Part shown: one piece after another, positions 24,110 through 33,844 of the stretch
Position numbering within the stretch: the stretch's first letter is position 1
Layout: each line of letters starts with the position of its first letter
NCBI RefSeq assembly: GCF_964656455.1
Contig: NC_135715.1
Span: 79,276,414 to 79,340,413, forward strand
From: Halichoerus grypus
Taxonomy: Eukaryota > Chordata > Mammalia > Carnivora > Phocidae
Reading direction: 5' to 3'
DNA length: 64,000 bases
Position numbers and translations under genes: made by a program
The notes under the pieces: model-generated
Seen by the model: the letters and a program-made list of their open reading frames with translations, nothing else
What the model was told of the DNA's origin: nothing
The model's database searches: none

Positions 24110-24246
24110 TGCAGTTATCAAAAAATATTTCCTCCACTTGTTCTCCTTCTTAAGCATTCTATTTTGTTGTCTTTCTTTGGTAGTCAACCTATATGTTTAA
24201 ACACTATGGTTTTGTCTTTACGTGTTCCAAACCTCAAGAAAAGAGT
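24110..24246. repeat. 137-bp duplicated segment, copy without inverted arm
   Basis: Identical to 22542-22678, but with unrelated flanks and no hairpin arm. Lies in the intron on the other side of the fourth coding exon. Confidence 0.96.
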
Positions 24247-24445
24247 CAATTAATATAATATTATATTTTAATATTTCCTAAATCATTCTCCCCATGGGAG
24301 AACGGGATTACATAATGGGATATTTATAAGATAAATTTTATATATCCTCAGTTTTAAGGAAATATATACTGAAAGTTAATCATAACTAAAGTTAAGAATA
24401 TTCCCATTAGTTAGAACTAAAGAGAAAAGGTACAAAAATACAAAC

Positions 24446-24611
24446 CTCTGTTAGTTTACCACAAATTGTACATCTTGATTTATTTAGAGCTCCTTTAGTA
24501 GGATTCTGTTTGTCCTCATAGAGAGACAAACAAGATGTACTACAGAATTCCTGGAAGGATTCACTTGAATCCACTTGAGCAACAATGGTTCCTTTCATTG
24601 TCGTTATATCT
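24446..24611 (-). CDS. ZMYM2: ZMYM2 third coding exon (end of finger 2, start of finger 3)
   Basis: Encodes about residues 378-433: DITTMKGTIVAQ...FCSTSCLSLYE, completing MYM finger 2, then SRCTICGKLTE, the first half of finger 3. The acceptor is TTTTTCAG|A and the donor GAG|GTTTGT. The donor is weak at +3 to +5, the poorest GT donor of the set seen here. Length 166 nt; phase 2 in, phase 0 out. Fingers 2 and 3 are each split by an intron, so skipping this exon would shift the frame and break both. Confidence 0.96.
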
Positions 24612-24910
24612 CTGAAAAATAAGCAGAACAACTTAAAGTAAAATTATGTTTTAAAAGAAATCAAATATAAGAGTAATAACTAACATTTCTAATTTCCATA
24701 AATTGAACCCTGGGAATCAAACACCATTTTTAGGTCCATTAAATCACTTTTACTATTTAAAACCTCTTGGCAATAAAATATGAACACAGAAGATTAAGAA
24801 GCAAAAGTATCTTACGCTATTAAATCTTTGCCAGTGTTCAATTTATCTTCAAACTCCTTCACAAGGCTTTCAGATATTGGAAATACTTAAAAAAAAAAAA
24901 AAAATTGTTT

Positions 24911-25096
24911 GGGCACCTGGGTGGCTCAGTCAGTTAAGTGGCTGCCTTCGGCTCAGGTCATGATCCCAGAGTCCTGGGATCAAGCCCCGCATCGGGCTGC
25001 CTGCTTGGCGGAGAGCCTGCTTCTCCCTCTCCCTCTGCCTGCCACTCTGCCTACTTGTGCTATCTCTCTGTCAAATAAATAAATAAAATCTGTTAG
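24911..25096 (+). mobile_element. CAN-type SINE, first of a back-to-back pair
   Basis: Full head and body. The tail runs directly into the head of the next element, so the second copy probably landed in its A-rich tail. Confidence 0.93.
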
Positions 25097-25330
25097 GAGC
25101 GCCTGGGTGGCTCAGTCGTTAAGCTTCTGTCTTCGGCTCAGGTCACGATCCCAGGGTCCTGGGATCCAGCCCCACGTCGGGCTCCTTGCTCAGCGGGAAG
25201 ACTGCTTCTCCCTCCCCCACTCCCCCTGCTTGTGTTCCTGCTCTTGTATCTCTGTCAAATAAATAAATAAAATCTAAAAATAATAAAATAGAAATAAAAT
25301 ATTTTAAAAAATAAATAAATAAAATCTTTT
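25097..25330 (+). mobile_element. CAN-type SINE, second of a back-to-back pair
   Basis: Full element followed by a stretch in which AAATAAATAAATAAAATCT recurs (near 25259 and 25309), probably the displaced tail of the first element. Confidence 0.92.
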
Positions 25331-25584
25331 TTAAAAAAGTATTATTTATATGGAGTTTAATGTCCAGGTCTAATCTGAGGTATAAATTTATAATACTTAG
25401 TCAATTCCTTTCCCGTGGGTAAGTAGAAAGCTTGGAAGATCTAGGTCACAGAAATATGACATACATTCTAGAGAGGATAACTGAACTTAAGTAAACCCCC
25501 ACACCCATAACCCAAAATAACCCCACCTACCATTCTATACATTCTCTACAGCTCTCCAAATGCAATTAGAAATGGTAGAAAACA

Positions 25585-25776
25585 GGGCGCCTGGGTGGCT
25601 CAGTCCGTTAAGCATCTGCCTTCGGCTCAGGTCATGATCCCAGGGTCCTGGGACTGAGCCCCACGTCCGGCTCCCTTCAGCATGGAGCCTGCTTTTCCCT
25701 CTCCCTCTGCTCCTCCCCCCTGCTTGCTCGCTCTCTCTCCTGCTCTCTCTCTCAAATAAATAAAATGTTCAAAAAA
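25585..25776 (+). mobile_element. CAN-type SINE
   Basis: Perfect 17-bp duplication agaaatggtagaaaaca at 25568-25584 and 25777-25793. Confidence 0.97.
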
Positions 25777-26060
25777 AGAAATGGTAGAAAACAATACTGA
25801 TGACCTGTGAAGTTTTCCTTTAATAAAATTCTCAATTTCGAGGTCCTATATTATAGTATGTAAAAGTTTACTACTATAAAGCAGTCTAAAAACTAGATAA
25901 CTGTTCCAATATTTGAATTTATTAAACTTGTACAGAACACTAAGCCTTTTTCAAAGTTCTAAGATCTAAAAATATCTTCACAAACTTGGGCTACACCAAG
26001 AGGATGGTACAGAAAGAAAATCTACCTGGTTTGACCATACACATAATATGCCATATTCCA

Positions 26061-26166
26061 CTTTTTTTTAAGTAGGCTCAGCACAGAGCCCAACAGGGCT
26101 CCAACTCACAACCCTGAGATCAAGACCTGAGCTGAGATCAACCAACTGAGCCACCCAGGTACCCCA
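26061..26166 (-). mobile_element. Short tRNA-Lys SINE, minus strand
   Basis: Inverted head ending ...AACTGAGCCACCCAGGTACC, with T-tract; no CT-rich body. Flanks atattccac/atattccat. Confidence 0.9.
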
Positions 26167-26549
26167 ATATTCCATTTATTTTTAACTAGTTGAAGCCAGA
26201 CCTAAAAATTGGCAGAAGAGAGAAGTGTCTCTCTCCAAGGATATCAAAAAACTGGTACCTGAGTCTTAAAACTGTGAGTATTCTAGTGATTTAATGTTCA
26301 AAACAAACATAAAAACATAAAATCCAAAGACTTGCCAATTTAAAATAATCTTAAGATGAAGATAGTACAAAATTTGACCTATTTTTATACAGAACTAGTT
26401 ATATATAAACTGCAAAACAATTTTATCTGGCTAGAACTAAATTCTAATAATTAATAATGCAAATAAACATGTATGCATTTTGACAAATTCAAGGAGTCCA
26501 GTGGAGATTACAGACAAAATTACAAGGGCCTAGTGTTTAAATCAACCCC

Positions 26550-26790
26550 AGGGGCACCTGCGTGGCTTAGTCAGCTAGGCATCCAACTCTTGATTTACGC
26601 TAGGGTCGTGGTCTCAGGGATTAAGCCCCATGTCCGGCTCCATGCTCGGCATGGAGTCTGCTTGAGATTCTCTCTCTCCCTCTCCCTCTGCCCCCCTCCC
26701 TACTGCAAGCTTATGCACGTGCTCTCTCTATCAAATAAATCAATTAATCTTTTATGAATAAATAAATAAATAAACAAACACAAACCAACC
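26550..26790 (+). mobile_element. CAN-type SINE, older subtype
   Basis: Head GGCACCTGCGTGGCTTAG, body of the ACTCTTGATTT type, AATAAATAAATAAATAAACA tail; possible short duplication ccaaccc/ccaacccc. Confidence 0.9.
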
Positions 26791-26927
26791 AACCCCAAAG
26801 CCTATCCAAATAGGAAGCCTTTTAATTGTAAGCCACCTGGTGGTGGTAGAGAAAGTTTGGCTTTAAGATTCAAACAACTGGCTTACCAATTTTTCAAACA
26901 CCAGAAATCACCTCTAAGACTCTTATA

Positions 26928-26959
26928 ATCGCTTCTCGGCCTTATGGCTAAGATCAAGT
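26928..26959 (+). pseudogene. 3'-truncated U2 snRNA retropseudogene (32 nt)
   Basis: Matches U2 snRNA from its first nucleotide (ATCGCTTCTCGGCCTT...) for about 32 nt with one mismatch (T to A at U2 position 17), then stops. It is bracketed by the perfect 17-bp direct repeat tctaagactcttataat at 26913-26929 and 26959-26975, which marks retroposition. No A-tail. Far too short to be functional. Confidence 0.9.
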
Positions 26960-27023
26960 CTAAGACTCTTATAATTTCCCTAAAATTATATACCACCAAT
27001 ATTCAATCATATGGAATTATGTT

Positions 27024-27039
27024 GAAAGGTAAGCCTTAC
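27024..27039 (-). other. Duplicated (decoy) 5' splice site
   Basis: On the gene strand this reads TAG|GTAAGGCTTACC, an almost exact copy of the true donor AAA|GTAAGGTTTACC, placed 130 nt into the intron by the L1 target-site duplication. It has G at -1, where the true site has A. Whether it is used is unknown. Confidence 0.75.
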
Positions 27040-27153
27040 CTACACTTTTGGTGAGCAAAGCATAATCTACAGACTTGTCAGATCACTATGTTGTATACCT
27101 GAAACTAATGTAACACCATGTGTCAACTGTACTTCAATTTTAAAAAAAAAAAG
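27040..27153 (+). mobile_element. 5'-truncated L1 3' end beside a splice donor
   Basis: L1 3'UTR text (tttggtgagca, gatcactatgttgtatacct, gaaactaatgtaac, caactgtacttcaat) ending in an 11-bp A-tract. Flanked by gaaaggtaagccttac (27024-27039) and gaaaggtaaaccttac (27154-27169). The right copy contains the donor of the second coding exon. Confidence 0.9.
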
Positions 27154-27169
27154 GAAAGGTAAACCTTAC

Positions 27170-27455
27170 TTTTTACACATAACACAAAGTTTCTTTGGAG
27201 CCGGCTTGTGAGAGAAGGAAGAAAGGCAGGTGGTAGAACAAAAGAGGTGAGCTGATCCTTTTCGTTGATAAGCTGTCTGTCCCTTCTGTAAAGGTTTTTT
27301 GCAGTTTGCACAAGTGACTTTAACTGGCTTAGTGGGTTGTTGTTGTGCAGAAGGCTGGAAAATTTGTTTAGGAAGCGAGGCCACTGGTGATAAAGAATCC
27401 ACCCCTGGTTGTTTCTGATTACGAGGAAATGAAGCTGACTGGGAAATCCAGGAAT
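27170..27455 (-). CDS. ZMYM2: ZMYM2 second coding exon (MYM finger 1, start of finger 2)
   Basis: Encodes about residues 283-378. The acceptor is TTTTTAAG|ATTCC and the donor AAAAA|GTAAGG; the entering phase 1 and leaving phase 2 fit both neighbours. The protein runs from DSWISQ through a linker to VTCANCKKP...[12 protein letters not shown], a complete MYM finger with paired CxxC and FCSxxC motifs, and then begins finger 2 at KLCVMCKK. The next intronic codon after the donor is TAA, so read-through would end the protein here. A 5'-truncated L1 sits 16 bp beyond the donor, and its target-site duplication appears to contain a copy of the donor (see findings). Confidence 0.97.
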
Positions 27456-27629
27456 CTTAAAAACAAAATGCACAAGGAAAAGTAATGAAACAGGTATTTA
27501 CACACACTGACAATGTTATTACATAAACAGTTTTAACTTCCCATCTTGTACAAGTTTAAGACATTAATAAGGCAGCAGTATAGCAGATAAATAAAAACCA
27601 AAGTTTTGGAATAAGAATGCCTGGTTGAG

Positions 27630-27847
27630 GTGCGCCTGGGTGGCTCAGTCGTTAAGCATCTGCCTTCAGCTCAGGTCATGATTCCAGGGTCCTGCGATTG
27701 AGCCCCACATCGGGCTCCCTGCTCAGCAGGGGGCCTGCTTCTCCCTCTCCCACTCCCCCTGCTTGTGTTCCCTCTCTGTCTCTCTCTCTCTCTCTCTCTC
27801 TGTCAAAGAAAGAAAGAGAGAGAGGAAGGAAGGAAGGAAGGAAGGAA
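27630..27847 (+). mobile_element. CAN-type SINE with GAAG-repeat tail
   Basis: Duplication gcctggttga at 27620-27629 and 27848-27857. Instead of an A-tail it ends in (GAAA/GAAG)n, and the body has an expanded TC run. Confidence 0.96.
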
Positions 27848-28164
27848 GCCTGGTTGACATTTAGACTCCAACCACTAGACTGGAAAGTTAAACTCTTCTC
27901 TAAACTGGAAATTGTACCAAACTTATACGAATGGTAACATTAAATGATAATACATGCAATAAACCATAGTGACTAGCATAGAGGAAGCACTAAAAAATAT
28001 TAGTCATTATTTATTAAACAGGAAGAATTAATTTATAGAATATTCCTTTAAGTAAGGAACACATACATCAACATAAAACTATAATAAAATCTTGACCAAT
28101 CAGAACCTTTGACAAATATAGTACAGGTCTGATAAAGTTTATATAGGATTATATTAAAAATACA

Positions 28165-28291
28165 TATATTTTTTAAGTGGGCTCCACACTGGCTCCACCC
28201 AACATGGTGCTTGAACTCACGACCCAGAGATCAAGACCTGAGCTGAGATCAAGAGTGGACACTTAACCATCTGAGCCACCCAGGCACACCT
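28165..28291 (-). mobile_element. Short tRNA-Lys SINE, minus strand
   Basis: Inverted head ending ...CATCTGAGCCACCCAGGCAC, preceded by TTTTTTAAG; no CT-rich body. Confidence 0.88.
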
Positions 28292-29037
28292 CAAAACATC
28301 TTTTTAAAAACAGCTTTTTTCATATTTAGTTCCATGGCCTCTAGAGCACATAATCTCAAAGAAATCAGAGTGTAACACAGAAGTGATAAGCCAACATATA
28401 GTGAGTGACCAAGCCAACATCTCATTACTCTCTCACTGCAAAGTTTCAGCATCGCACAGAATTAAAAGATATGTGTAACATTAACACTGGAGTGCAAAGT
28501 AATTTATCTTTTCTCTCTTTAACAGTAAGCTTCTTTGGTGCTTCACAGCAAGTGTCCAGCTTACTACACTAGTTACTACTCCACAAACCTCACCACACTA
28601 ACAATACCATAACTTTTTTCCCTTCTGAAACTTTACAGACCACCATTTCTATTGTCTCTAGTAATTTTTTTCCTTTCTAGGTTCTTCCAAATTTTGAACT
28701 TCCATACATAAAACGTTGCCCTTCTATATGAAAAACAATTTTTTTTCCTTCCACAGAAGTACAAATATATCTGGAGCTCAGGAAAACTTCTCTACTATCA
28801 AAACCTTAAGGAGGGTGATTTCCTGGTTCCAACCCAGTCCATCAACCTAATGATTTCAAGGGGCTACATAACACTGTTATTAAAATTTTACCTTACTCCA
28901 CAATATGCCTGCCCACAAAAATTGTACTTTATACAGAGTAAACTGAGTACATTCTAGAATCCTGTTATCCTGTTATCATGAAGGTAATGGACCAGTTTTA
29001 ATAAACAGGTAAAAATATTAATGAATACGAAGAAAAT

Positions 29038-29608
29038 CAGTTGGCCCTTGAACAACCTGGGTTTGAACTACATGAGTCCACTTATATGCAGATTTTTTTA
29101 TTATACAGTATTATAAAGGTATTTTCTTTTCCTTACGATTTTTTTTTTTTTTAAGATTTTATTTATTTATTTGACAGAGAGAGAGAGAGCACAAGCAGGG
29201 GGAGTGGCAGGCAGAGGGAGAAGCAGGCTCCCCGCAGAGCAGGGGGAACCTGATGTGGGACTCAATCCCAGGACCCCGGGATCATGACCTGAGGTGAAGG
29301 CAGTCACTTAACCAACTGAGCCACCCAGGCGCCCTTCCTTATGATTTTCTTAATAACATTCTTTTCTCTAGCTTACTTTACAGTAAGAATACAGTATATA
29401 ACACATATCATACAAAATACGTGTTGACTATTTATCATTAAGGCTTTTAGTCAACAGTAGGCTACTAGCAAAACAAACAGTAGGCTACTAGTAGTTACAT
29501 TTTGGGGGAGTCAAAAGTTACATGTGAATTTTCAAGTGCACGGTAAGCGGCGGGGGGCGGGGAGAGTTGGCACCCCTTATCCCTGCAATGTTTAAGAGTT
29601 AATTGTAA
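29038..29608 (+). mobile_element. MER2-like DNA transposon, interrupted by a SINE
   Basis: Left end CAGTTGGCCCTTGAACAACC, right end GCAATGTTTAAGAGTTAATT (roughly inverted), and the internal text GTCAACAGTAGGCTACTAG are those I know from MER2-type Tigger-related elements. A minus-strand SINE sits inside. Non-autonomous, no ORF. Confidence 0.75.
29143..29334 (-). mobile_element. CAN-type SINE, minus strand
   Basis: T-tract, GA-rich body, inverted head ...CCACCCAGGCGCCC; flanked by ttccttacgatttt and ttccttatgatttt. Confidence 0.96.
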
Positions 29609-30179
29609 TCACTAACTAAAAATTTCACCTTATGAAGGGCTTCCAACTGAAAATTATATTTGAACATATGCTAGAAGAAATAGCTTACTGAAACACAATT
29701 ACTGGCTCCTTAAGATTCTTGATTCTGTAGGTTTATCATTTGAATATATACTTAAAGAAACTAAACTTAGGAACATCTATTAACTTGATTTTGAAAAAAT
29801 GGCATGCTTTTTTTAAAATTTAGTTTGAGACCCTGTATAAATAATATGTCACCCTTAATCTATTTTCAGCTCTTATATTTCTCCTACTTTCAAATTTTCA
29901 CATCCTCCAACATCAAAATAGTTTTAGGAAGAGAAGTTTTATCTAAACCCTCTATTTATACAAAGGACATCAAGGGATAACAGCTTATTTTGCCCAAGTC
30001 ACAATTAGTCTGAGAGCCAGTATAAATAGCCAAGATTTTATAACTCCCAATTACAAAGCAGCAAATAAAAACAAGAGCTAATTCATAAACAAAGGAGCAA
30101 AAGGTGTATCTGTTTAGTTTTTCTGATAAGTAACATACAGTCCCTTGTATAAGTTTCAGTAAACAGGAACACAATTCTT

Positions 30180-30293
30180 TTTTTGATTTTTAAATATTTT
30201 TTAAATAATCTCTACACCCAACAGGGGCTCGAACCCACAACACCAAGATCAAGAATCACATGCTCTACCAACTGAGCCAGCCAGGCACCCCCC
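30180..30293 (-). mobile_element. Short tRNA-Lys SINE, minus strand
   Basis: Inverted tRNA-like head (...ACCAACTGAGCCAGCCAGGC); flanks aggaacacaattctt (30165-30179) and aagaacacaattctt (30294-30308). Confidence 0.92.
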
Positions 30294-30309
30294 AAGAACA
30301 CAATTCTTA

Positions 30310-31240
30310 CAATGATATGCCCCTTTGACTCAGCAATATTCCTAAAGAAATAAGATCCTAAGATACATGCATAAGAATATTCTTAAGAGTTATTTAAATA
30401 GTAAAAACTGGAACTAAGCTAAATAGAGAATAAAATCAAATATATCAAGATGTATTGTTAGGTATTTAAAGGGATGGTAGGAGAAAAGAGTTTACAAAAC
30501 TGAACCTAAACTATGATCTCAGGTTAGAATTAAATGTACTACTCTCAATGGTGAGATTAATTATTTTCCTCTTCGTACTCTTATGTTTTTAATATATTTA
30601 TAATTACAGTAAAGACAAAATGGCTATTTTGAAATTAATTTGAGCATTATCATTTCTTAAACGTTTATGTGAGCCAGAAGGTTACAGTGAAAGAAACTTA
30701 TATATATACAGCTGGTAGTATAAATTGGTAAAACCCTTCTGGAAGGCAATATGACAGTATTATTTCGACAACTTTAAAATGCTCATACAAACTCACACAT
30801 ACATCACCCCCCAGTCCAGACCTACCTATGAATATATATATACACACATAGAAGGAAAGGGTCTTGGAAGGCAGGAGAAATTTTCCAAATTGAGTAATAA
30901 GGAACCTATTTCTTTCAAAATCACTATAAACCAAATACATTTTTTCAACCAAAAATCTTTGGAAGGAGGGGGACAGTGATATCCTTTGGCCGAGTAACTT
31001 CATTTCTAAGAATATACTCTAAAGAAATAAGAAGATGTTCATCATAAACTCATAATCAGCAAAATATGGGAAAGAGTATAAACTGCCAAATATGGGAACG
31101 GTATATCCATATCTACTGCGCAGCCATTAAAACTTTTGTGTATAAATGTTAACGGTATGAGAAAATATAATGTAAAGTGGGAAACAAACAGGAAGCAAAA
31201 TTATTCAGAGTTGCATTTCAACCAAAATAAAAATAAAATG
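30310..31240 (+). mobile_element. Old L1 3'-region fragments
   Basis: Two stretches resembling L1 3'UTR (ctcagcaatattcctaaag...; gctggtagtataaattggta...ttctggaaggcaatatgaca). Diverged and without an open frame; may be one or two insertions. Confidence 0.55.
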
Positions 31241-31309
31241 GAAAAAACCTTAAAGACAGTCACTTAAAGCACTGACAGTGGTAATCTTCAGTTAATAATA
31301 CTATCGGGA

Positions 31310-31497
31310 GGGCGCCTGGGTGGCTCAGTTGGTTAAGCGACTGCCTTCGGCTCAGGTCATGATCCTGGAGTCCCGGGATCGAGTCCCGCATCGGGCTCCC
31401 TGCTTGGCAGGGAGTCTGCTTCTCCCTCTCCCACTCCCCCCTCTTGTGCTCTCTCTCTCTCTCATTCTCTCTCAAATAAAAAAAAAAAAAAAAAAAA
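31310..31497 (+). mobile_element. CAN-type SINE
   Basis: Perfect 16-bp duplication aataatactatcggga at 31294-31309 and 31498-31513; pure A-tail. Confidence 0.97.
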
Positions 31498-32387
31498 ATA
31501 ATACTATCGGGAATTTTTTCCCTCATTTTTTAATTATAGATTTTCCAAAAATTCTTCAATAATTAAACATTACTCTCATAACCAAAAAAATAACAAGAAA
31601 AAAGGAAAAATGACTAGCATTTTATACCATTCTACACTACTATATTTTAGTCATTCCTTATTATTCTCCACAATTTCTAGGCCAATAAGGTTGCTAATGA
31701 GCCTAAAATGATGAGAAAATGAGAGAAAAACAGAGAAGGATATATAAGAGAGACAGACATAAAAAGGTTTGGGGGCAGAGGTGAAAGAGAAAGGGACATA
31801 AAGACAAGGTCATCAAAAACCAGAGTTCTTACAACTTCTCTTTTTTAATGTTTTCACAAAGCAAAGCTGCCTGAAGAAAAATTGTTCAAATAGTTGAGAA
31901 ATTTACCAACCTTAAATATTAAAAAAAGGAATAAAATGATAATAAGAAAAAATTAAAATCAGATAAGCGATCAAAATTACTTTAAAAGTAAAGTAAAAAC
32001 AAATCTAAATGTACCTATTATACTATATTATTCCTTAAGTGTGCCACTTATCTTATTTCACTATTTACACATTACTACTAAATACTAAAAATATATTAGC
32101 AAAAACTAAGTATATGACAAATAAGATGCCAATCTGTTAGACTCCAGTGGTAGTGAATGTGAAGAGTATTTATTCCAATCCTTTAGACATAGATTTCTGG
32201 GATTAATTTTCTAATAATCTGCAAAGAAATACATGGTTTTACATCTCTTCTTAGCTAAAATTTCAAACTTTTAAAAGTCAATGGAATTAACTTCTCTTAC
32301 ATGAATAAACTAACCAAGGTAATACCAATTACTACAGTGAAAAAAGAATCAGGCAATTTTACATGGAGTAGATCACTTAATGCTTAC

Positions 32388-33244
32388 CAGGATTATGATG
32401 AGTTGCAGATTCTCCATTCTGAAATACGTCTCCTGCCACATTCATTCTACCAGGATTAAAAGGTCCTACTCCAGTCTTGGTCTGTGAAGTTAAAGATGGG
32501 GTGTATGTTTGTATATTAACACCAAAATTACTTGACTGCAGTCCGTTAGAGACATCTCCCAAGTTGGTATTCTGCAGTGATGTTACATGTGTAATCATTA
32601 AGTTCATATCTCGCCCGTCAGTATTTTCTAATTGGCCATCATTCACAGAGCTTACACCTGTTTCTAAGGTTGTAACATTAGCAATCTGAATTTCAGAGTC
32701 TGGTTCTGTGGTGATACCACTATTACCCATTCCTGCATTTACCTTACTTCTTGAAAAACTGGAAGTGGAGAAATCCACATCATTGGTTCTGTTTTTAGTC
32801 TCAGGAGGTCTCCGTTCAATAAAATTGGAGGAATTTTTCTCTTGCCCTTGATTTGTTTCCATGTCCTCTTCATCATCAATGACAATTGTCTCACTTACAC
32901 TTCCCTTCTGAGAAGCCAACTCTTTTGAGGAAGGAAGAATTTTGGAATCATTTCCTTGTAGTTCTTCATTTTTTGATGATGTAAATGTTATGGTTCTTTG
33001 ATCAGCTACCACCGGTGCAGAAGGTGGGGGAGGTTGTACAGGTTCGATAAAAACAACATCATCATCATCTTCCACTGACGAGTTTTGAAATTTATTAGAT
33101 CTAGCAACTAAAGGATTAGATGGACCACTAAATGAATTTCCTACATTGGTGAGACTAGTTGCCATGGCCGTACTCCCTAATAAAACAGGAGTCTGATCAG
33201 TCAATTCTAATCCTCCCACTGAACCTGTGTCCATGCCAAAAAAC
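32388..33244 (-). CDS. ZMYM2: ZMYM2 first coding exon (start codon, acidic N-terminal region)
   Basis: ZMYM2 is a nuclear, chromatin-associated MYM-type zinc-finger protein known to bind SUMO and to associate with LSD1-CoREST-HDAC corepressor complexes. This exon starts at a CAG acceptor after a pyrimidine-rich tract, has 10 nt of 5'UTR, then the ATG at 33234-33232 with G at -3 and +4. It encodes residues 1-282 plus one base and ends CCTG|GTAAGC (phase 1). The text is recognisably ZMYM2 from the first residues ([18 protein letters not shown]). Two hydrophobic-plus-acidic motifs fit SUMO-interaction motifs: VVFI at residues 60-63 after a DDDD run, and IVI at 117-119 before DDEED. A short proline run follows the first. 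Most of the exon is Ser/Thr/Asn-rich and looks disordered. An in-frame extension upstream of the ATG is intronic. Identity is from memory of the protein family, not a search. Confidence 0.97.
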
Positions 33245-33844
33245 CTGTAAAGGAGATGGAAAAAAGAAGAAAACAAATGTCAATATAATCTTTTGCTCTT
33301 CTAACTGAAATAAGTATTTTAAAGTACTTTTCTTTTTATTCTAAATGACAATAATTCTTATCCAATAAAAGAAAAATTTGGTATCCAATCTAGGAACTCA
33401 TTCACTAATCATTTTACATAGTTTACATGTGAACCTCTTGAATATAAAAAGAAATGTAATTAATCAATTTTCAGTAATGATATGCAGTATATTTCCACCT
33501 CTACCACCTCCTTTCTACCACACTATTTAAGCTATAAACTTTAATACTGAAAATATAGATAAATCCTTTGATATGTATTTGAACAAGAAAATAACCAAAA
33601 TCTGACAACAAAAATCCCTTCTCTATACTTTTATCCCATTTACCCACTGTATTAAATAAGATGATACAATCTAATCCCTAATTTCACTTACATCTTTTTT
33701 TAATTCCTTTTTCTCATATTCCCTGGCTCCCTTATAACTATAAATTAAATCCTTCTGAGAATCTGAAATCTTTCTTGACCCTATCCAGAAAGCTTAAATC
33801 TTTATTTGACAGGAACAATGCTGCGTGCTTTATATCCACATAGC

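Larger units (their letters stand above)
23610..24445 (-). other. ZMYM2: ZMYM2 intron (0.8 kb) with duplicated segment
   Basis: Contains one copy of the 137-bp duplication (24110-24246) and, just beside it, a 33-bp displaced SINE scrap (24044-24076). The rest is unassigned AT-rich sequence. Confidence 0.85.
24612..27169 (-). other. ZMYM2: ZMYM2 intron (2.6 kb)
   Basis: Contains two back-to-back SINEs, two further plus-strand SINEs, one short minus-strand SINE, a U2 snRNA scrap (26928-26959) and an L1 3' end next to the donor. Other parts are unassigned. Confidence 0.85.
27456..32387 (-). other. ZMYM2: ZMYM2 intron (4.9 kb)
   Basis: Separates the first and second coding exons. Contains SINEs of both orientations, a MER2-like DNA element and L1 3' material. 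27860-28160, 28300-29030, 29610-30160 and 31515-32387 are unassigned AT-rich sequence. Confidence 0.85.

Noticed and set aside
27123..27473. Minus-strand 116-codon frame across the second coding exon
   Set aside because: It is a shifted frame of the exon. The frame that continues ZMYM2 with its cysteine pairs is the other one.
29540..29575. G/C-rich spot as a possible promoter
   Set aside because: It is a short part of the MER2-like element and not a CpG island.
32477..32689. Plus-strand frame opposite the first coding exon
   Set aside because: It is the complement of ZMYM2 coding sequence; no independent support.
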